64,000 nt of DNA from positions 1 through 64,000 of the forward strand of contig PVNU02001464.1 of assembly GCA_003013855.2 (NCBI GenBank), written 5' to 3'. The notes beneath the pieces are model-generated. The model had not been told where the DNA came from. It was given only the letters and a program-made list of their open reading frames with translations, and made no database searches. Numbering within the stretch: the stretch's first letter is position 1; each line of letters begins with the position of its first letter. The position numbers were made by a program, and so were the translations under genes. Below, piece by piece: positions 34,581 through 46,499 of this stretch. The DNA is from Liriodendron chinense. Taxonomy: Eukaryota > Streptophyta > Magnoliopsida > Magnoliales > Magnoliaceae.

Positions 34581-35383
34581 ATTTATTTATTTTTGTTGTG
34601 GACATAGCCATAATGCAAATATTTCCCTTTCCAAACAATTATCCTTTATTACAGTTCTGTTGGAACAAGTTGCTTAAACAATATCTAACCTGCAAAAATT
34701 TACCACCTCATTGCTTTGGGGACGAGTTAATAGCCAAAAAACAATAACATGGGAATCGCCTATGCTACTGTGTGCATTTGGTACCAATTCTTAATGTTGG
34801 CAGCTCACCCAGCCTGCACCTGGCATACATGTACCTCTCGAAACGTCACACTGATTGGAAGATCTTAACCATCTGATATTGCCGTTGGATTTGGACCATT
34901 TTCTTTTTGACTATCCAGAGGAACTTCTAGTTGTACTCTTCTTTTTTAACATCTACATGTTTCAATCTCCTTTGGCCTACATTGAAGGGGGGACATCTAT
35001 TCTGTTTGGTGGAGCACTTCTGTTAATTTCACAGCGATTGGAAAATCTCAACCTTCTGATATTACCGTGGAATTTGGACCATTTTCATTTTGAGTTGCAC
35101 TTCTTTTTTTAATGTGTGCATTTTTTCCTAACTTTGAGTTGCACTCTTCTTTTTTCAACGTGTACATGTTTTAATCCCCTTTGGTTTGCACTCACACCTT
35201 TTGTGTTGTAGGCCACTTCCATTCAATTTGGTATAGATCCCTTTTGTTAATTTTACACAAGTACACATTTCTTAAATTATGATTGTAGAGCCTTTTTTGT
35301 AAACACTCTTTCTGAGAAGGTAGCTTTAACTGTGTTGGCATATCATAGCATGCTTTTTTATCATATAATTTCATCGTGAACAG

Positions 35384-36517
35384 GGAACTATAGTTGGGGT
35401 AGAATTTGGTGATCCCACCACTGCTGCAGATCCTTCTGGTGCCCACACGATCAGCCGGTCCTTTCCCCAATCGTATGGTCAGCCTTTGGCTCACTTCCTG
35501 AGAGCAACTGCCAAGGTCCCTGATGCTCAGATCATAACAAACCATCCATCAATCAAGCATGTTCTTCTTATTATTCACATTGTCCCTTTCCTTTTTTCTT
35601 TTTTTCTTTTTTTATTTCATATTATCAGAATTTAAAAATCATTCTGCTCTGCTTGGTGGTTTTTATCTAATAAACTTTTTCTATATTGGTGTTTGCCAAG
35701 CTCAAAGTACACTTGGTGGATCTACTTCTTGAATTTGATGCATTTTCATTCCCTTTATGAGAAAGTGATTGGGCTAACTATTCAAGAAACATGAAAGATC
35801 GCCAATTTAAGGCAATCAGGCATTGGAATATCTAAATAGGATAATACTGCTGCTCTGAAATTATGTGCTTCCATGGCACATGACGAGGATAAAATTATTT
35901 TTCAAGCTCTTTCCTGTTCCTTGTTGTAGTTGCTTTTGATAAGTAGCTGTCTAGTATAGGAATTTAACTAAATCATGTTCCAAGCAAAGTGTGTTGCTTC
36001 TCTATGATCAAAACCATTTGAAGTTGAAATCTTGTGAAGCACAAGCATGGCATTGGTGCCTGCATATGTGCAACATATAAAGCTGTGGCGTACTTCTGGG
36101 CTTGTCAGTCCATGTTGGTTGGTTCAATCATGAATGCTTTTCATATAAAGGCTATTCTAAATTTGACTTCGCATGGCAGTCTTTTATTTTTGTGATTTTT
36201 TTCCTTTTTGTGATCTGCTATCAAAGATCTGAAAGGTTACTCCTATGGTTTCTCGAGCATTTACTGGTCTGGTCTATCCCTCAACATGATGAGTTGGTTC
36301 AGATCTTTATGTGCTCATTGTGGAAGTTAATTTAGCTTTTGACTAACTGGGCAAATAGCTGTAGCAAAGGCATTTTTTCTTGGGCAATCAAAGACTTAAG
36401 GCTTTTTTTCCTGTCTTTTTTTGTTATACTTGTTTAGCCTTCCATATATATTTTCATTTATTATTAATTTTTGTCTGAAACTTCTTTAGAGTTTTCTTTC
36501 TATTTGAATGAGCTCTC

Positions 36518-36596
<79 letters not shown>

Positions 36597-37040
36597 ATGT
36601 GCGCGCGCATGTGTGTTAAGGTGCAATTGCATATGCTTGTGCCTGAGATGAACCTAACTAATTTCCATCTTGAAGCTGCTTGTAATTTTTACTGACAAGT
36701 CAACAGATACAACTTTTTGTTATTGATTTTCTTTTCTTTTGTTTGTTCCTTAATACTTCAACATCTCATTTCTAGTATTAATATGCTCAACATGTGAACA
36801 AATACTAGTTGTTTTAGCTTTATTTGTCATATAAGCATCTGATCGCGAGTTAGTTGCTTCTGTTATATTCTTTGATGAGTAAATGAGAGTAGACTAACAT
36901 TGTCGAACAATTTATTGCAGGGTGGGAGTGGTCTTCTGTGGGAGACAGTCTCCAGGAGGGCATAATATCATTTGTCGTCTTCACGAATCACGATGCTCTT
37001 AAAACCCACAACCCTAACAGCGTTTTGCTTGGATTTGTTG
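35384..37040 (+). pseudogene. PFP alpha-subunit fragment (pyrophosphate-fructose 6-phosphate 1-phosphotransferase), exons 2 and 3 only
   Basis: Exon at 35384-35556 encodes GTIVGVEFGDPTTAADPSGA through KVPDAQIITNHPSI, the plant PFP-alpha exon 2. Exon at 36921-37040 encodes VGVVFCGRQSPGGHN. After that a 7-base insertion (about 36985-36991, 'gaatcac') breaks the frame and brings stops; past it the frame resumes as DALKTHNPNSVLLGFVG. The conserved WG after HNVI has become CR. The exon-2 donor is not GT: only a GC (35557-35558) could keep the phase. Exon 1 and all exons after exon 3 are absent nearby. Therefore a duplicated gene fragment, not a working enzyme. Confidence 0.83.
36512..36592. repeat. 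(CT)n microsatellite
   Basis: About 40 CT units with a single CC interruption, inside the intron between the two PFP-alpha pseudo-exons; 'gcgcgcgc' follows shortly after. Confidence 0.95.
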
Positions 37041-37741
37041 GTATGTTTTTTGAGAACATAAAGATTATTACTTGCTTTTGGGCTATCAAATGTCTTCCTT
37101 TTCTTTGTTTATAGTTACACGACTGAACATTTTGAAACAAATTGTTTTAGTTTCTCATAACCTTTCACTGCATGTGTTTTCTCCTTACCTGAGCCTCTCT
37201 ATGTTTGCCACCAATTACCCCCTCTTGCTGTATTAGCTGCCCCATATTATGGTTGGCCATCATCTCTTGCTCTTGTCTCTCCCTGGTATACAATATCTCT
37301 TGTTCTTTCTATATTCCTGGAATCTGTTGAAGGTTTTATTGTATGCAATATGTTCCAAAATATCTTTTATTGCTGTATTACTTAATTTGGGTTTTGCTTT
37401 TCCAGGATATACTGGTTCGACATGTTTCGATTTTTTAGGGTTTTCCCAGTTCTTTTTGGAGGTGTACAGCTTCAGCAGTTCCTTTCAGTAAATCATTGAT
37501 GGTAATTTGAGTCTCAAATTAAGTTCATCTGCCAAGTGTCACAATGAATGTCAAACACATTATGCTATCATAGTGTTTTGATTATTTTTCTGGACAATTA
37601 TTAAATTATGTTGTTTAAAATAAAATGAATTATGATAATGTTCTAATTTATATTACTGTAATATGGATTTAAAATTTCATTGCAGCACGCAACCATTATA
37701 ATGTCATAGGGCATTGTAAAGCATAGTTTCTATGCTGCGCG

Positions 37742-37858
37742 TGTATGTTTGTAGTGACCTTACATTGCTTGCTCGCCCTTTGAGGCGTGCATGTAATAAT
37801 TTGGCTGGGGCAATACTGGAAGGGAGTGTTGGTACATGAATGGTGTGCAATGGTTGGT
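37742..37858 (+). repeat. 118-bp duplicated segment, copy 2
   Basis: Match of 33603-33720, about 4.1 kb downstream in the same orientation. The two copies bracket the PFP-alpha fragment. Confidence 0.85.
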
Positions 37859-37892
37859 CCCATCCATTCCGTACTCCATTGATCTGTTTGCA

Positions 37893-38113
37893 GGCGATCT
37901 CAATCTCCCTGCAGAGCCTTGCATCAAAGAATCCTCCAATGAAAGCTCAACTCCATCTTCTGTCTATGTTTCTTCGTGGAATGATGATGTGGAGCAGTTC
38001 CTGCTGGAGGACAATGACGAAATTGCCAAGAATCACGATTTCTTTAATGAGTTCTTCTCCGACATTCTTCTAGATGCGCCGTCTGATGCTTATCCGATGA
38101 TGATGTGGCTTTG
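37893..38113 (+). CDS. Unidentified acidic coding tail (possible terminal exon fragment)
   Basis: An acceptor-like CTGTTTGCAG ends at 37892, followed by an open frame to TGA at 38111-38113: GDLNLPAEP, a serine-rich stretch, then WNDDVEQFLLEDNDEI and FFNEFFSDILLDAP. The mix of acidic and bulky hydrophobic residues resembles a transcription-factor activation tail, but I do not recognise the family. No upstream exon was found; copy 2 of the 118-bp duplication lies directly before it. It may be a captured or orphaned 3' exon. Function not assigned. Confidence 0.35.
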
Positions 38114-38661
38114 AACGTCAAGATTCTGAGTTGAGAAGGAAATTCTGTTGATGAAGAGAAGGAGAGAGTGACTTTTGTGAAGAGCAGATCGCAGAAGAAG
38201 ACGATCAGATGTGCAAGAAATGGAAAAGGTACGAGTAGTTAGGGTTTATCTTCTGGTTCATCTAAATTTCTGGTAAAATCTGAGTTTTTTAGTAATCTGA
38301 TAATTTCTCCTCAGGTGCATAGTTCGCTTGTAAATATCAGGAATTTGGGGTTTGATTTTGTTGCGGATATGTAAAGAAATGCCATTGAGGGACTAGAATA
38401 GTATTTTTCATGGAAGATTGTCAAATATATCCATAATTTTGTTTTTTCATCAATATTTTATTTATAGATGATGAAAATAAAAAGTTTCATGCCAAATCTC
38501 TCATAAAAATGTCTAATATGTAAATTTTCAATTTTGTTTTCACATTAGGGATTTTCAGAGGTGTTTGTAAGGAAAATTTCTAGTGGCGTTGCTACATATT
38601 AAAATAGCCATGAATGATTCTTTCAAGCTGTGAGTGGTTTTTTTCGCCTTTCTTTCTTCTG

Positions 38662-39180
38662 CAGTCAGAAGTTTGGTGGGGCCTACCTTGATGTTTGCGA
38701 GAAATCCACCCTGTCCATCCATTCGGACAATTCATGTTAGGACACGAGCCCAAAAATGAGTCAGATTCAAAACTTGTAGTGGGCAACATGACAGGAAAAA
38801 AGTGGGTAGGGAAATGCCTGTCGTTGAAATCTCCCTGGCTCCATGGTGATGTTTACATGCCATCCATACTTTTCAAAAGGTCATTCCTACTGGGATGAAC
38901 TGAAAACACAAAAATATTAGCCTGATCCATTCATTAGGTTACTCCTACTTGGGATGAACTGAAAATACAAAAATATTAGCCTAATCCAAAAATTATGTGG
39001 CCCCGTGAATGATTCAACGAGTGGACATTAAATCCTCACTGTTTCCTGCCATGTGGCCCACTTGAGTTTTGTATTTGCTTCATTTTTGGGCTCATGTTCT
39101 AACATTATCTGGCAAAACAGATGGATGTTGTGGAGTTCTCACAAAGATCACTGTTGGCCCCACCTAGCTTCTGACAGCAG
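38662..39180. repeat. Palindromic repeat, 'ttctcacaaa' subfamily
   Basis: Edges 'agaagtttggtggggcctaccttgatgtttgcgagaaatccacc' and 'gtggagttctcacaaagatcactgttggccccacctagcttct'. The centre holds a 55-bp tandem duplication ('ggatgaactgaaaacacaaaaatattagcct' twice, 38890-38985). Confidence 0.8.
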
Positions 39181-39189
39181 GAACTTACT

Positions 39190-39660
39190 ATGACACAGTG
39201 TGCATTCAAACCAAGTCCAACGTTTGTGAGAATCCATCCGTTCTGCTAGCTCATGTTAGATCATGAGCCTGAAAATAAGGTAAACCAAAACTCAAGTGGG
39301 CCACATGATAGGAAAGAGTGAGGGAAATGCCTATGGTTGAAACCTTTTCTGTGGTCCACCATATGATTGTATGCCATTCAAACCATTCATAAGGTCATTC
39401 CCACCCAGATGAGTTGAAAATGCAAAAATATTAGCCTGCCCCAAAACTTCTGTGGCCTTATGAATGTTTCATTGATGAGCATTCAATCCCCACCATTTTC
39501 TGCCGTGTGGCACTTGAGTTTTAGATCTGCCTTTTTTTCAGGCTCGGATCCTAACAGGAGCTAACAAAACAGATGGACGGGGTGAAGTTCTCACAAACAT
39601 CACGGTGGGTCCCACCTACCTTTGGACAGCAAGAACTTGCGATCGTAAGCAATCGGCATC
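39190..39660. repeat. Palindromic repeat, 'ttctcacaaa' subfamily, second copy
   Basis: 'aagtccaacgtttgtgagaatccatccg' to 'ggggtgaagttctcacaaacatcacggtgggtcccacctac', with arms 'gtgggccacatgataggaaagag' and 'ttttctgccgtgtggcac'. Confidence 0.8.
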
Positions 39661-40739
39661 CCAGGTGACCACTTGGACTTGGTCAGAGATGATCGAGTTC
39701 AGCACCCCGAGTTGGTATTATTGACCCCTGACTCGGGTGAGTGGTGGCTCAAAACCCAAGAAGTTGTTCTGTCATTTAACTATGGTGTAATGATGTTGCC
39801 CCTCACGTCCTAAAGACCCAATGGGTTGATAACTCGCTGATGAGTGAGACTGCAACTGTCAATGCCCATCGAGAAGTTGCTCAATGGAGAAGTTGCTCAA
39901 TGGCTTAGATGCATCTCACTATTATAATTTACCCAAACATTTGAAGTAGGACTAGGTAGGATTGAAGTAAATTGGGCAAACAAGCTCAATAAGAGTATGA
40001 AGTGCCTATGGCTTTCCATGGCCATAATTTTGTGACTGGTTGGCTCTTTGGTGTGTAATGTGTCATTGAAAAGCTATCAACAAGCTCTACATTTGGACCA
40101 TTTTCAAAAATATTTTTTTAGAAGTTAGTCTAAGGGATGATTTTGAGTAATTTTTTTTATTATTTTTAACCAGTCATGAGTTTTACTATTTCCAAGGTTT
40201 GGGAAAGTCTTTTGAATCATGCTAAAGAATTTGAGCCAGTTTAAAAGCTGTTTATTGTTTTTAGAAAGTTGAAATTTCCCATTTTGAAAAAAGTTCTATA
40301 TTTAGAGCTTAGGGTTTAAATAAAATAGAGCAATTGCTTTGGAAACAAACTTTAGAGTAATTTTACAAAAAACTGCCAATCAATATGAAATTTACATTTT
40401 GATACTTTTTTCAAAAAGATTTTCAATAAGCTATCTCATTAATCTAGGTAATTATCATCTCACTGCCTTTCTTTACGTTTCTTAATGCATGTTGTGCGAC
40501 CAAATGGGTTAATGACTTTAGCAAGCCCTACTGTCGTGTTTATGTGAAATCCACCCCGACTAGATGCTTTACCAATGTTAGGCCTAGGCCACAAAAATCA
40601 GCCCTATTTGTGATTCAGGTGGACCAAACAATTAGAAACAATGCATAAGGCCCTACTCACCCTTCAAATTGTTTCTCATAGTGTGACCTACTTGAATCAT
40701 GAATGGGCTTGATTTTGGGCCTCACGCCTAAATTTTTAT

Positions 40740-43508
40740 TTTTATTTTTGAAAGGTGAAATTTTGTTAAGAATAAAAAAGAGCTACAGAAGACTGGCAGG
40801 ACTAGTCGGGAAAAAAAAAAATACAACAACAAAGCAATACACCTACTGCAAGTCCAAGAAGCACAAGACCTAGACAAACCCCAGGCCCCAAGACATGGGG
40901 CCCCCGCGGCAACAACCCCTAATCCTGGAAAACAAAAAGAGATTGAACTAAGGGGCATGTCCCTCATGTACTGAGAAACTCTAAGGAAAACACCAACTTC
41001 TTTACTTCTCTTAGAGCAAAAACATCGATTGTTTCTTTAAGCCCAGATGGCCCACAAGATTGCTAGGAAAGCCACTCTCCATCTTCTCCTTTCCAGTTTC
41101 CACCATCCTCTCCATGCCAAGCCAGCAAAAGCTCCTCCACCGATCACGGCATCACCTAGTTGATTGAGGCTAACTTCATTGCTCCGCCCAAATGGAAGAG
41201 GAGAAGCCGCAATGAATAAATAGGTGGTCTATTGTCTCAGCTTGCGAGTAGCATAAGAGGCACACATTTGGAAGCATCATATCACATTTCTAGAGGTTCT
41301 CACGATGAGAACCCTAGTCCTTCCAACAAGGCAACTGAAGGCCACGATTTTCAGGGGTGCTCCATACTTCCAAACATGTGCAGTAAGGTTCTTCTCCTTC
41401 AGGGTTCCCGGGTTCACCAGATCAACATAGAGAGATTGTAGTGAGAAGACTCCTGAAGCAGATGCCTTCCAAAGCAAGGAATCTTTCGAATGGGACGGCA
41501 TCTTTGCCTCCTACAAAAGAGATCGGAGAGAAGTAAGGGACTCTATCTCAGAATCCTTAAGATTCCTACGAAGAGGAGGGCACCAAGAGATGGTGTCACT
41601 GATCCTCTCGTAGCAATCTGCCACCAGAATTTTTCAGTTATGGGACAACACATGAGATCGAGGAACAACAAATTCAACGATTGATTCGAAATCCAAGGAG
41701 CAAGCCAAAAGCGAGTTCTTCTACCATCACCAGTAAGGATCTTAGATCTGAAAAGAACCAGAGGGGCAACTTTATGAATCACGTTGCAAAAATAGGACAT
41801 TTTGTATTCCGAGGATTGTTTTAACCACCAGTCATTGTTGAATTTACTTCAATGAAAACGGAAAATAATTGATAAAATAAATCTGGTAATAGGAACCTCA
41901 CACCTGGTATGTCGAACTGCTTTACTGGCAGACAGATATCGCCGATAAAATCAATAAGAAGCTCTGGGTCGAGGCACGTACTTAGTCGCTATCTTTGAGA
42001 TAGTTCGCGCCCCTCGGTGCAAAGAACCGGTGCAGAAGGATGCCGACGCGTCTACCTCCAGGATACAACTCCCCAGATATGTTCTTTCACAGCATGCACA
42101 AGCTATGGAAGAACCCAACACCAATACCACCACCAAATACACCCTTCCAATTGCCCAAAGAAAAATAGCCCGAATTGAATATGAAATTTAGGAAAGACGA
42201 TAGCAAGGGAAGAAGGTTTTTTCTCTCTAATAAACCCTAACCCTATTCCTCCTTTTATAAAATCTCCAAAAAGCATAACTCCTTTTATAAAATCTCCAAA
42301 AAGCATAACGATTAGAAAAAGACCCGTTGAAAGAAACCGTCGCGACGTGCCCGATAAATAAGGCACGTTCCGCACAATGGTAACGACCTAATCAAGTGGG
42401 CCCACGTCTAATGGCCGCGATCAAAGCAACGGTTAATAATTTTATCAATTTGGGCAAAACCTAGCCCATCAAGACTCTAAGCAAGTGGGCTAGCCCAGGC
42501 CAATCGGGGTCCGATTGCACCCCCCCTGCGCGCGAGTATACGTGGGTGTGCACACGCCCGGTTAAAGATTTCCGGACCAGTTTTCCCGCCGGCTGCACCC
42601 CCCCCTGCGCGCGCATACGGGCTTGGGCATAATCCAAGATACATTGCAAAAGTCTATGTAGAGTGAAAGTATATAAAGCACTTTTCTTTCTCCCACTCAA
42701 TCCGATGTGGGACTAAAGAAATCCACAAAAGGACAAAACCAAAAAGCAACACAATTGTTTTGTTTTGAAATACACACAACAATGTTTTGTTTTGAAATAC
42801 ACACAACAGTCATTGGCTGTTACTTCATATTTTGATTCCAGGATGGATCTCCATAAAGTTCCCTCTTTTTGGGAAAATCACCAGATCCATTTGCTCAACA
42901 GAGATTTGTTAAACAAGTAAGTTTTTAATATCAGTGTCACCTTGCTCAGTTGGATAGCAAACTTCTTTCCAATTTAACAAATGGAATTTTCTATCCTGAG
43001 ATCCTCCCTGCCACAAGAAATCTCTTTGCATTCTATCAATCCTCTTAAGGATCGAAGGAGGATGAGAGAATAAAGACATAAAGTACGTCGGGAGATTAGA
43101 TAAGCAAGAGTTAATGAGAGACAAACACCCCCTTGTGGACACAGATTTACTTTTCCACATGTTAAAGCAGGCGTCATTTGCAAATTGTAGGTGACATATA
43201 AGGAGATTGAAGTTTTGCACCTTGAATCCTTGGAAAAGGCCATAGGCTTGGTCACGGCTAAGCATCTTACTAAGAACTTCAAACACCACAATGAAGAGAA
43301 AAGGCAACAACGGATCTCCCTACCTTAGACCATTCAAAGACTTGAAATAGCCGAAAGGAGAATCATTTATTACAATTGAGAAACTTGCCGAAGATATTTA
43401 TGTGGATATCCAAAGCCTCCTCTTCGATCCAAAACCCATACGACCCGTGTGGATATCCAAAGCCTCCACTTCGATCCAAAACCTCTTTGACTCAACATAT
43501 AATCTCAA
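40740..43508 (-). mobile_element. LINE (L1-type) ORF2 3' half with target duplication, itself interrupted by a solo LTR
   Basis: On the minus strand, 43310-42814 encodes the end of the RT domain and its thumb (PFLFIVVFEVLSKML, LQFANDA, SNLPTYFMSLF, RIDRMQRDFLWQG). After the solo LTR, 41830-41280 continues with KILTGDGRRTRFWLAPW and the zf-RVT region (SGVFSLQSLY, HVWKYGAPLK). The element ends in an A-rich tail (AAAAATAAAAATAAA on the minus strand, about 40740-40755). The direct repeat GCCTAAATTTTTAT flanks it at 40726-40739 and 43509-43522. 5'-truncated, several frame breaks, inactive. Confidence 0.85.
41836..42808 (+). mobile_element. Solo LTR nested in the LINE
   Basis: 973 bp, TGTTG...CAACA, with perfect 5-bp TSD GTCAT at 41831-41835 and 42809-42813. 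TATATAAA at 42670 followed by 'ctcccactcaatccgatgtgggac', a motif common in plant LTRs, suggests plus orientation. Its last 26 bp ('tgttttgttttgaaatacacacaaca') are duplicated in tandem. It also contains two diverged 'ttgcacccccctgcgcgcg' units (42515-42612). Removing it rejoins the LINE coding sequence. Confidence 0.88.
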
Positions 43509-43605
43509 GCCTAAATTTTTATATGACATTTAATGGTTGACGTGGATTTTATAAAATCATCACAGTGGGCCCTGCAAAAATTAAGGGTGGATGTCTCTCC
43601 CCCAA

Positions 43606-44084
43606 CCTTTTCCTATGGTGTGGCCCATTGGAATCCCAAGTTAAACTGATTTTAATTTTTAAGTTCAAACACCCATCTTAAAAAATATGGTGTTTGAACT
43701 TACTGTCTGAATCTTCAGTCCGCACGTGCACATGAGACAGAAAATCACCACCGTTAAATCTTGGTAAAACATTCTTCCTTTTCCTGTGAAAACTAAAAAT
43801 GGGCCACAACCAACAAGCCAGAAGACAAAACCCAAACCTTCTAGCCTGTGGGGCCATGGATGAAAACCCAAATGAGTTGACCCACTGATCAAAGGGCCCA
43901 TACCAACCATTTGGCACATGTGCATCAAGTGAAACCGTTCAAGGGTTAATTTGTTTCCACGCATGAGAAGATCATGAGAAATCAAGGCCGTTGGCACTTT
44001 CACATCCGAAATGCTCGTTGCAACCACTTCCCCTCCACAAACTACCTCAGAGAATAGGAGTGCACGTTACACTTTTGAGAGGAG
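43606..44084. other. Intergenic, no gene seen
   Basis: Anonymous sequence between repeats. 'aagttcaaacacccatcttaaaaaatatggtgtttgaactt' (43661-43701) is a short near-perfect hairpin. No exon or RNA gene recognised. Confidence 0.5.
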
Positions 44085-44590
44085 CGGATTAGGTGCGGTC
44101 CGGGCCTCACCCTACACGATGAGGAACTGACCATGGGGCCAACCTTGATGAATGTATTGTAAATCTACGCCGTCCATCTGCTTTGTCAGCTCATTTAGCC
44201 ATGAGCCCAAAAATGAGACAGATCCCAATCTCAGGTGGACCATACCATAGGAAACAGTGCCGATTGAACGCTCACCATTAAAAACTTCTTACGGCCCACC
44301 TTAATGCCCACTGTGATGTTTATTTTTCATCTAACCTGTTCATAAGATCACACAGACTTGCATAAAAGGGAATAAAGCCAATATCAGTTTGATCCAAAAC
44401 TTTTGTATTCCATAAGAAGTTTTTAATGGTCAATTACCCTTGTTTCATGTTGTGTGGTACACTTGTGATTTTGATTTGCTTCAATTTTTTGATTTATACC
44501 CTAAAATGATGCACAGAAATGGATAGACTGCGTGGATATACACTACATACATCAATGTGGCCCCACGGTTGGGATGGGCCCTTTGGATTT
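44085..44590. repeat. Palindromic repeat, 'attaggtg' subfamily
   Basis: 'gcggattaggtgcggtccgggcctcaccctacacgatgag...ggggccaaccttgatgaatg' to 'gactgcgtggatatacactacatacatcaatgtggccccacgg', with centre 'cattttt/catctaacctgttcataagatcacacag'. Confidence 0.8.
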
Positions 44591-45245
44591 TTTAATAGCG
44601 AGGAACTCAGTCACCACTGTTTCTGTTGTGTGGTTCACTTGAGATTTGGATCTACTTAATTTTTGGGACCAAGTCCTAAAATAGGCGGGAGAAACGGATG
44701 GACAGAGTGGATATACAACATATCATCAAGGTGGGCCCCACGGTAGTAAAAGCTAATCTGCTCACTAAGGTGTTACCCCAACCGTGTGGGTCCCACCTTG
44801 ATGTATTTGTGGTATATCTAAGGCATTCATCTGTTTTTACATCTCATTGTAGGACGGGATCCCAAACCTTAAAGAAGATCCAAATCTCATGTGAACCATA
44901 GCACTAGAAACATTGATGAATGACCATTAAAATCTTTTTGTAGGCACCAAAACTTTTCTATCAAGTTGATTTTGTATTTTACCTACATCCAGTTCTTCTT
45001 CGCATCATCAACAGGTTGGATGGTAAATAAACATTACGAAAACCTTACTATGGGCCCTTTGGAATTTTCAATGGTGAGGAACTCGATCGCCACTTTTTCA
45101 TGTGGTATGGTTCACCTGAGATTTGGATCTGTGTAATTTTTTAGAACATATCCTGAAATGGTCTGGATAAACGGATGGACGGAGTGGATATACAACACAT
45201 CATCAAGGTGGGCCCCACGGTAAGGGTAACACCTAATCCACTCCC
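44590..45245. repeat. Palindromic repeat, 'ggtaacacctaatcc' subfamily: half copy plus full copy
   Basis: A right arm (44590-44750) is followed by a full copy from 'tgtgggtcccaccttgatgtatttgtgg' (44785) to 'tacaacacatcatcaaggtgggccccacggtaagggtaacacctaatcca' (45239). Confidence 0.8.
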
Positions 45246-45329
45246 ATTTTGAGTGTCTGTAGCGGATATGTTGAAGCCTCTCAACGGGACGCGGATTAGC
45301 TACCAAACTTCCATTGGTTGAAGCCTCTC

Positions 45330-45850
45330 AAGTGACGCCACCACATTTTGTGGGCCCCGCCATGATGTATCTGCTATATCCACACCATTCATCCACTTGG
45401 AGAGATCATTTTGGGGAATAAGACAAAGAATGAGGCAGATCCAAATGTCAAGTGGACCCCACCAATGAAAACAGTGGGGATTGAACACTTACTATTGAAA
45501 ACTTCTGTAAAAACTTCTTTGGAACACAGAAGTTTTCAATCAAGCTGATATTTGTGTTTTCCTTTATCCAATATCTATGGTAACTTGTAAACAAGTTGGA
45601 TCCCAAATAAATATCATGGTGGGCCCTAGGAAGGTTTCAACAGAGGGCGTCACTGTCCCCATTGTTTTCTGTGGTGGGTCCACATGAACTTTGGATCTGC
45701 CTACTTCTTTGGCTCATGCCCTAAAATGATCTCTCTAAATAAATGGATGGTGTGGATGCAACACATATATTATGATTGGGCCAAAGAACGTGGTGATTTA
45801 ACTCCAATAGGGAGACTCGCTACTGTCGGGTTGAGTAGCTAATCCGCTTC
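45330..45850. repeat. Palindromic repeat copy
   Basis: 'tttgtgggccccgccatgatgtatctgctatatccacaccattcatcc' to 'tggatggtgtggatgcaacacatatattatgattgggcc'; inverted 'gtggaccccaccaatgaaaacagtgggg' and 'ccccattgttttctgtggtgggtccac' form a strong hairpin. Confidence 0.82.
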
Positions 45851-46499
45851 CCTCTCAACGTCGATCCAAACGCGAAGAAATTAAGAAAAGAGTAAGCAAA
45901 AGGACACAAAACATACCAATATAAGACTCTCTAATCGGTAGCACGTAACGTGTTTTTTTCATGCCATGAAAATGTAATTAATCTCGATCCTGTGGTCACC
46001 ATCCACCATTGATGTTGACTCATGATCTGATCACTGCCCAAATTCATGATCTGACCCACCACCAATTACAACCTTGTGTAGCTTTCAAGCACCATCATTT
46101 TCTTGAGGGAATATCATGTCAAGATGCATTTGGACATCTTAGTGTCCTAATGCGCCCATTTTTCATGTGTGGATGGCCATGATCTGGTGATCCTGATCGT
46201 TGCTTTGACCGGAAATAGTTTTTGTCTATCCCCCGTTTAAGATGGCCCCATTCGATCAACGGTCTCGATTACAAAACCATCAGCCCATCATGACGTTATT
46301 TACTTCCTGATGGTGCACCCGAACCGACAAACCTCTTTCTAATATGGAATTCCAAATCCAGTCTTCCGTCGAGGGCGTGTTTGAATTTTCTAAATACAAT
46401 GCAAATGTTTAATGATTATTTCTTTGAAAAATCAACGGACCATTTTTTATGCCTGATTTCACTGCTCACTTTTTCATTGTTAAAATTGAAGAGAGTATA

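Larger units (their letters stand above)
33069..35383. other. Intergenic region after the PPR gene
   Basis: Contains probable 3' UTR of the PPR gene (33069-33330), a (TTC)n microsatellite (33568-33602), copy 1 of a 118-bp duplication (33603-33720), an RTE remnant (34115-34580) and a diverged tandem duplication of about 182 bp (about 34855-35190: 'gatattgccgttggatttggaccattttc' and 'gatattaccgtggaatttggaccattttc'). No other exon recognised. Confidence 0.6.
40515..43605. repeat. Palindromic repeat split by a LINE
   Basis: Left part 40515-40739 ('ctactgtcgtgtttatgtgaaatccaccccg...gtgattcaggtggaccaaac...tgacctacttgaatcatgaatgggcttgattttgggcctcacgcctaaattt') and right part 43523-43605 ('atttaatggttgacgtggattttataaaatcatcacagtgggccctgc') make one copy when the LINE is removed. 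Confidence 0.7.

Noticed and set aside
41277..43310. Minus-strand frames of 74-133 residues that could be called host genes
   Set aside because: They are pieces of the LINE reverse transcriptase (RT thumb and zf-RVT region).
43661..43701. Short hairpin as a possible microRNA precursor
   Set aside because: The stem is under 20 bp and AT-rich with a tiny loop; no mature-miRNA-like arm.
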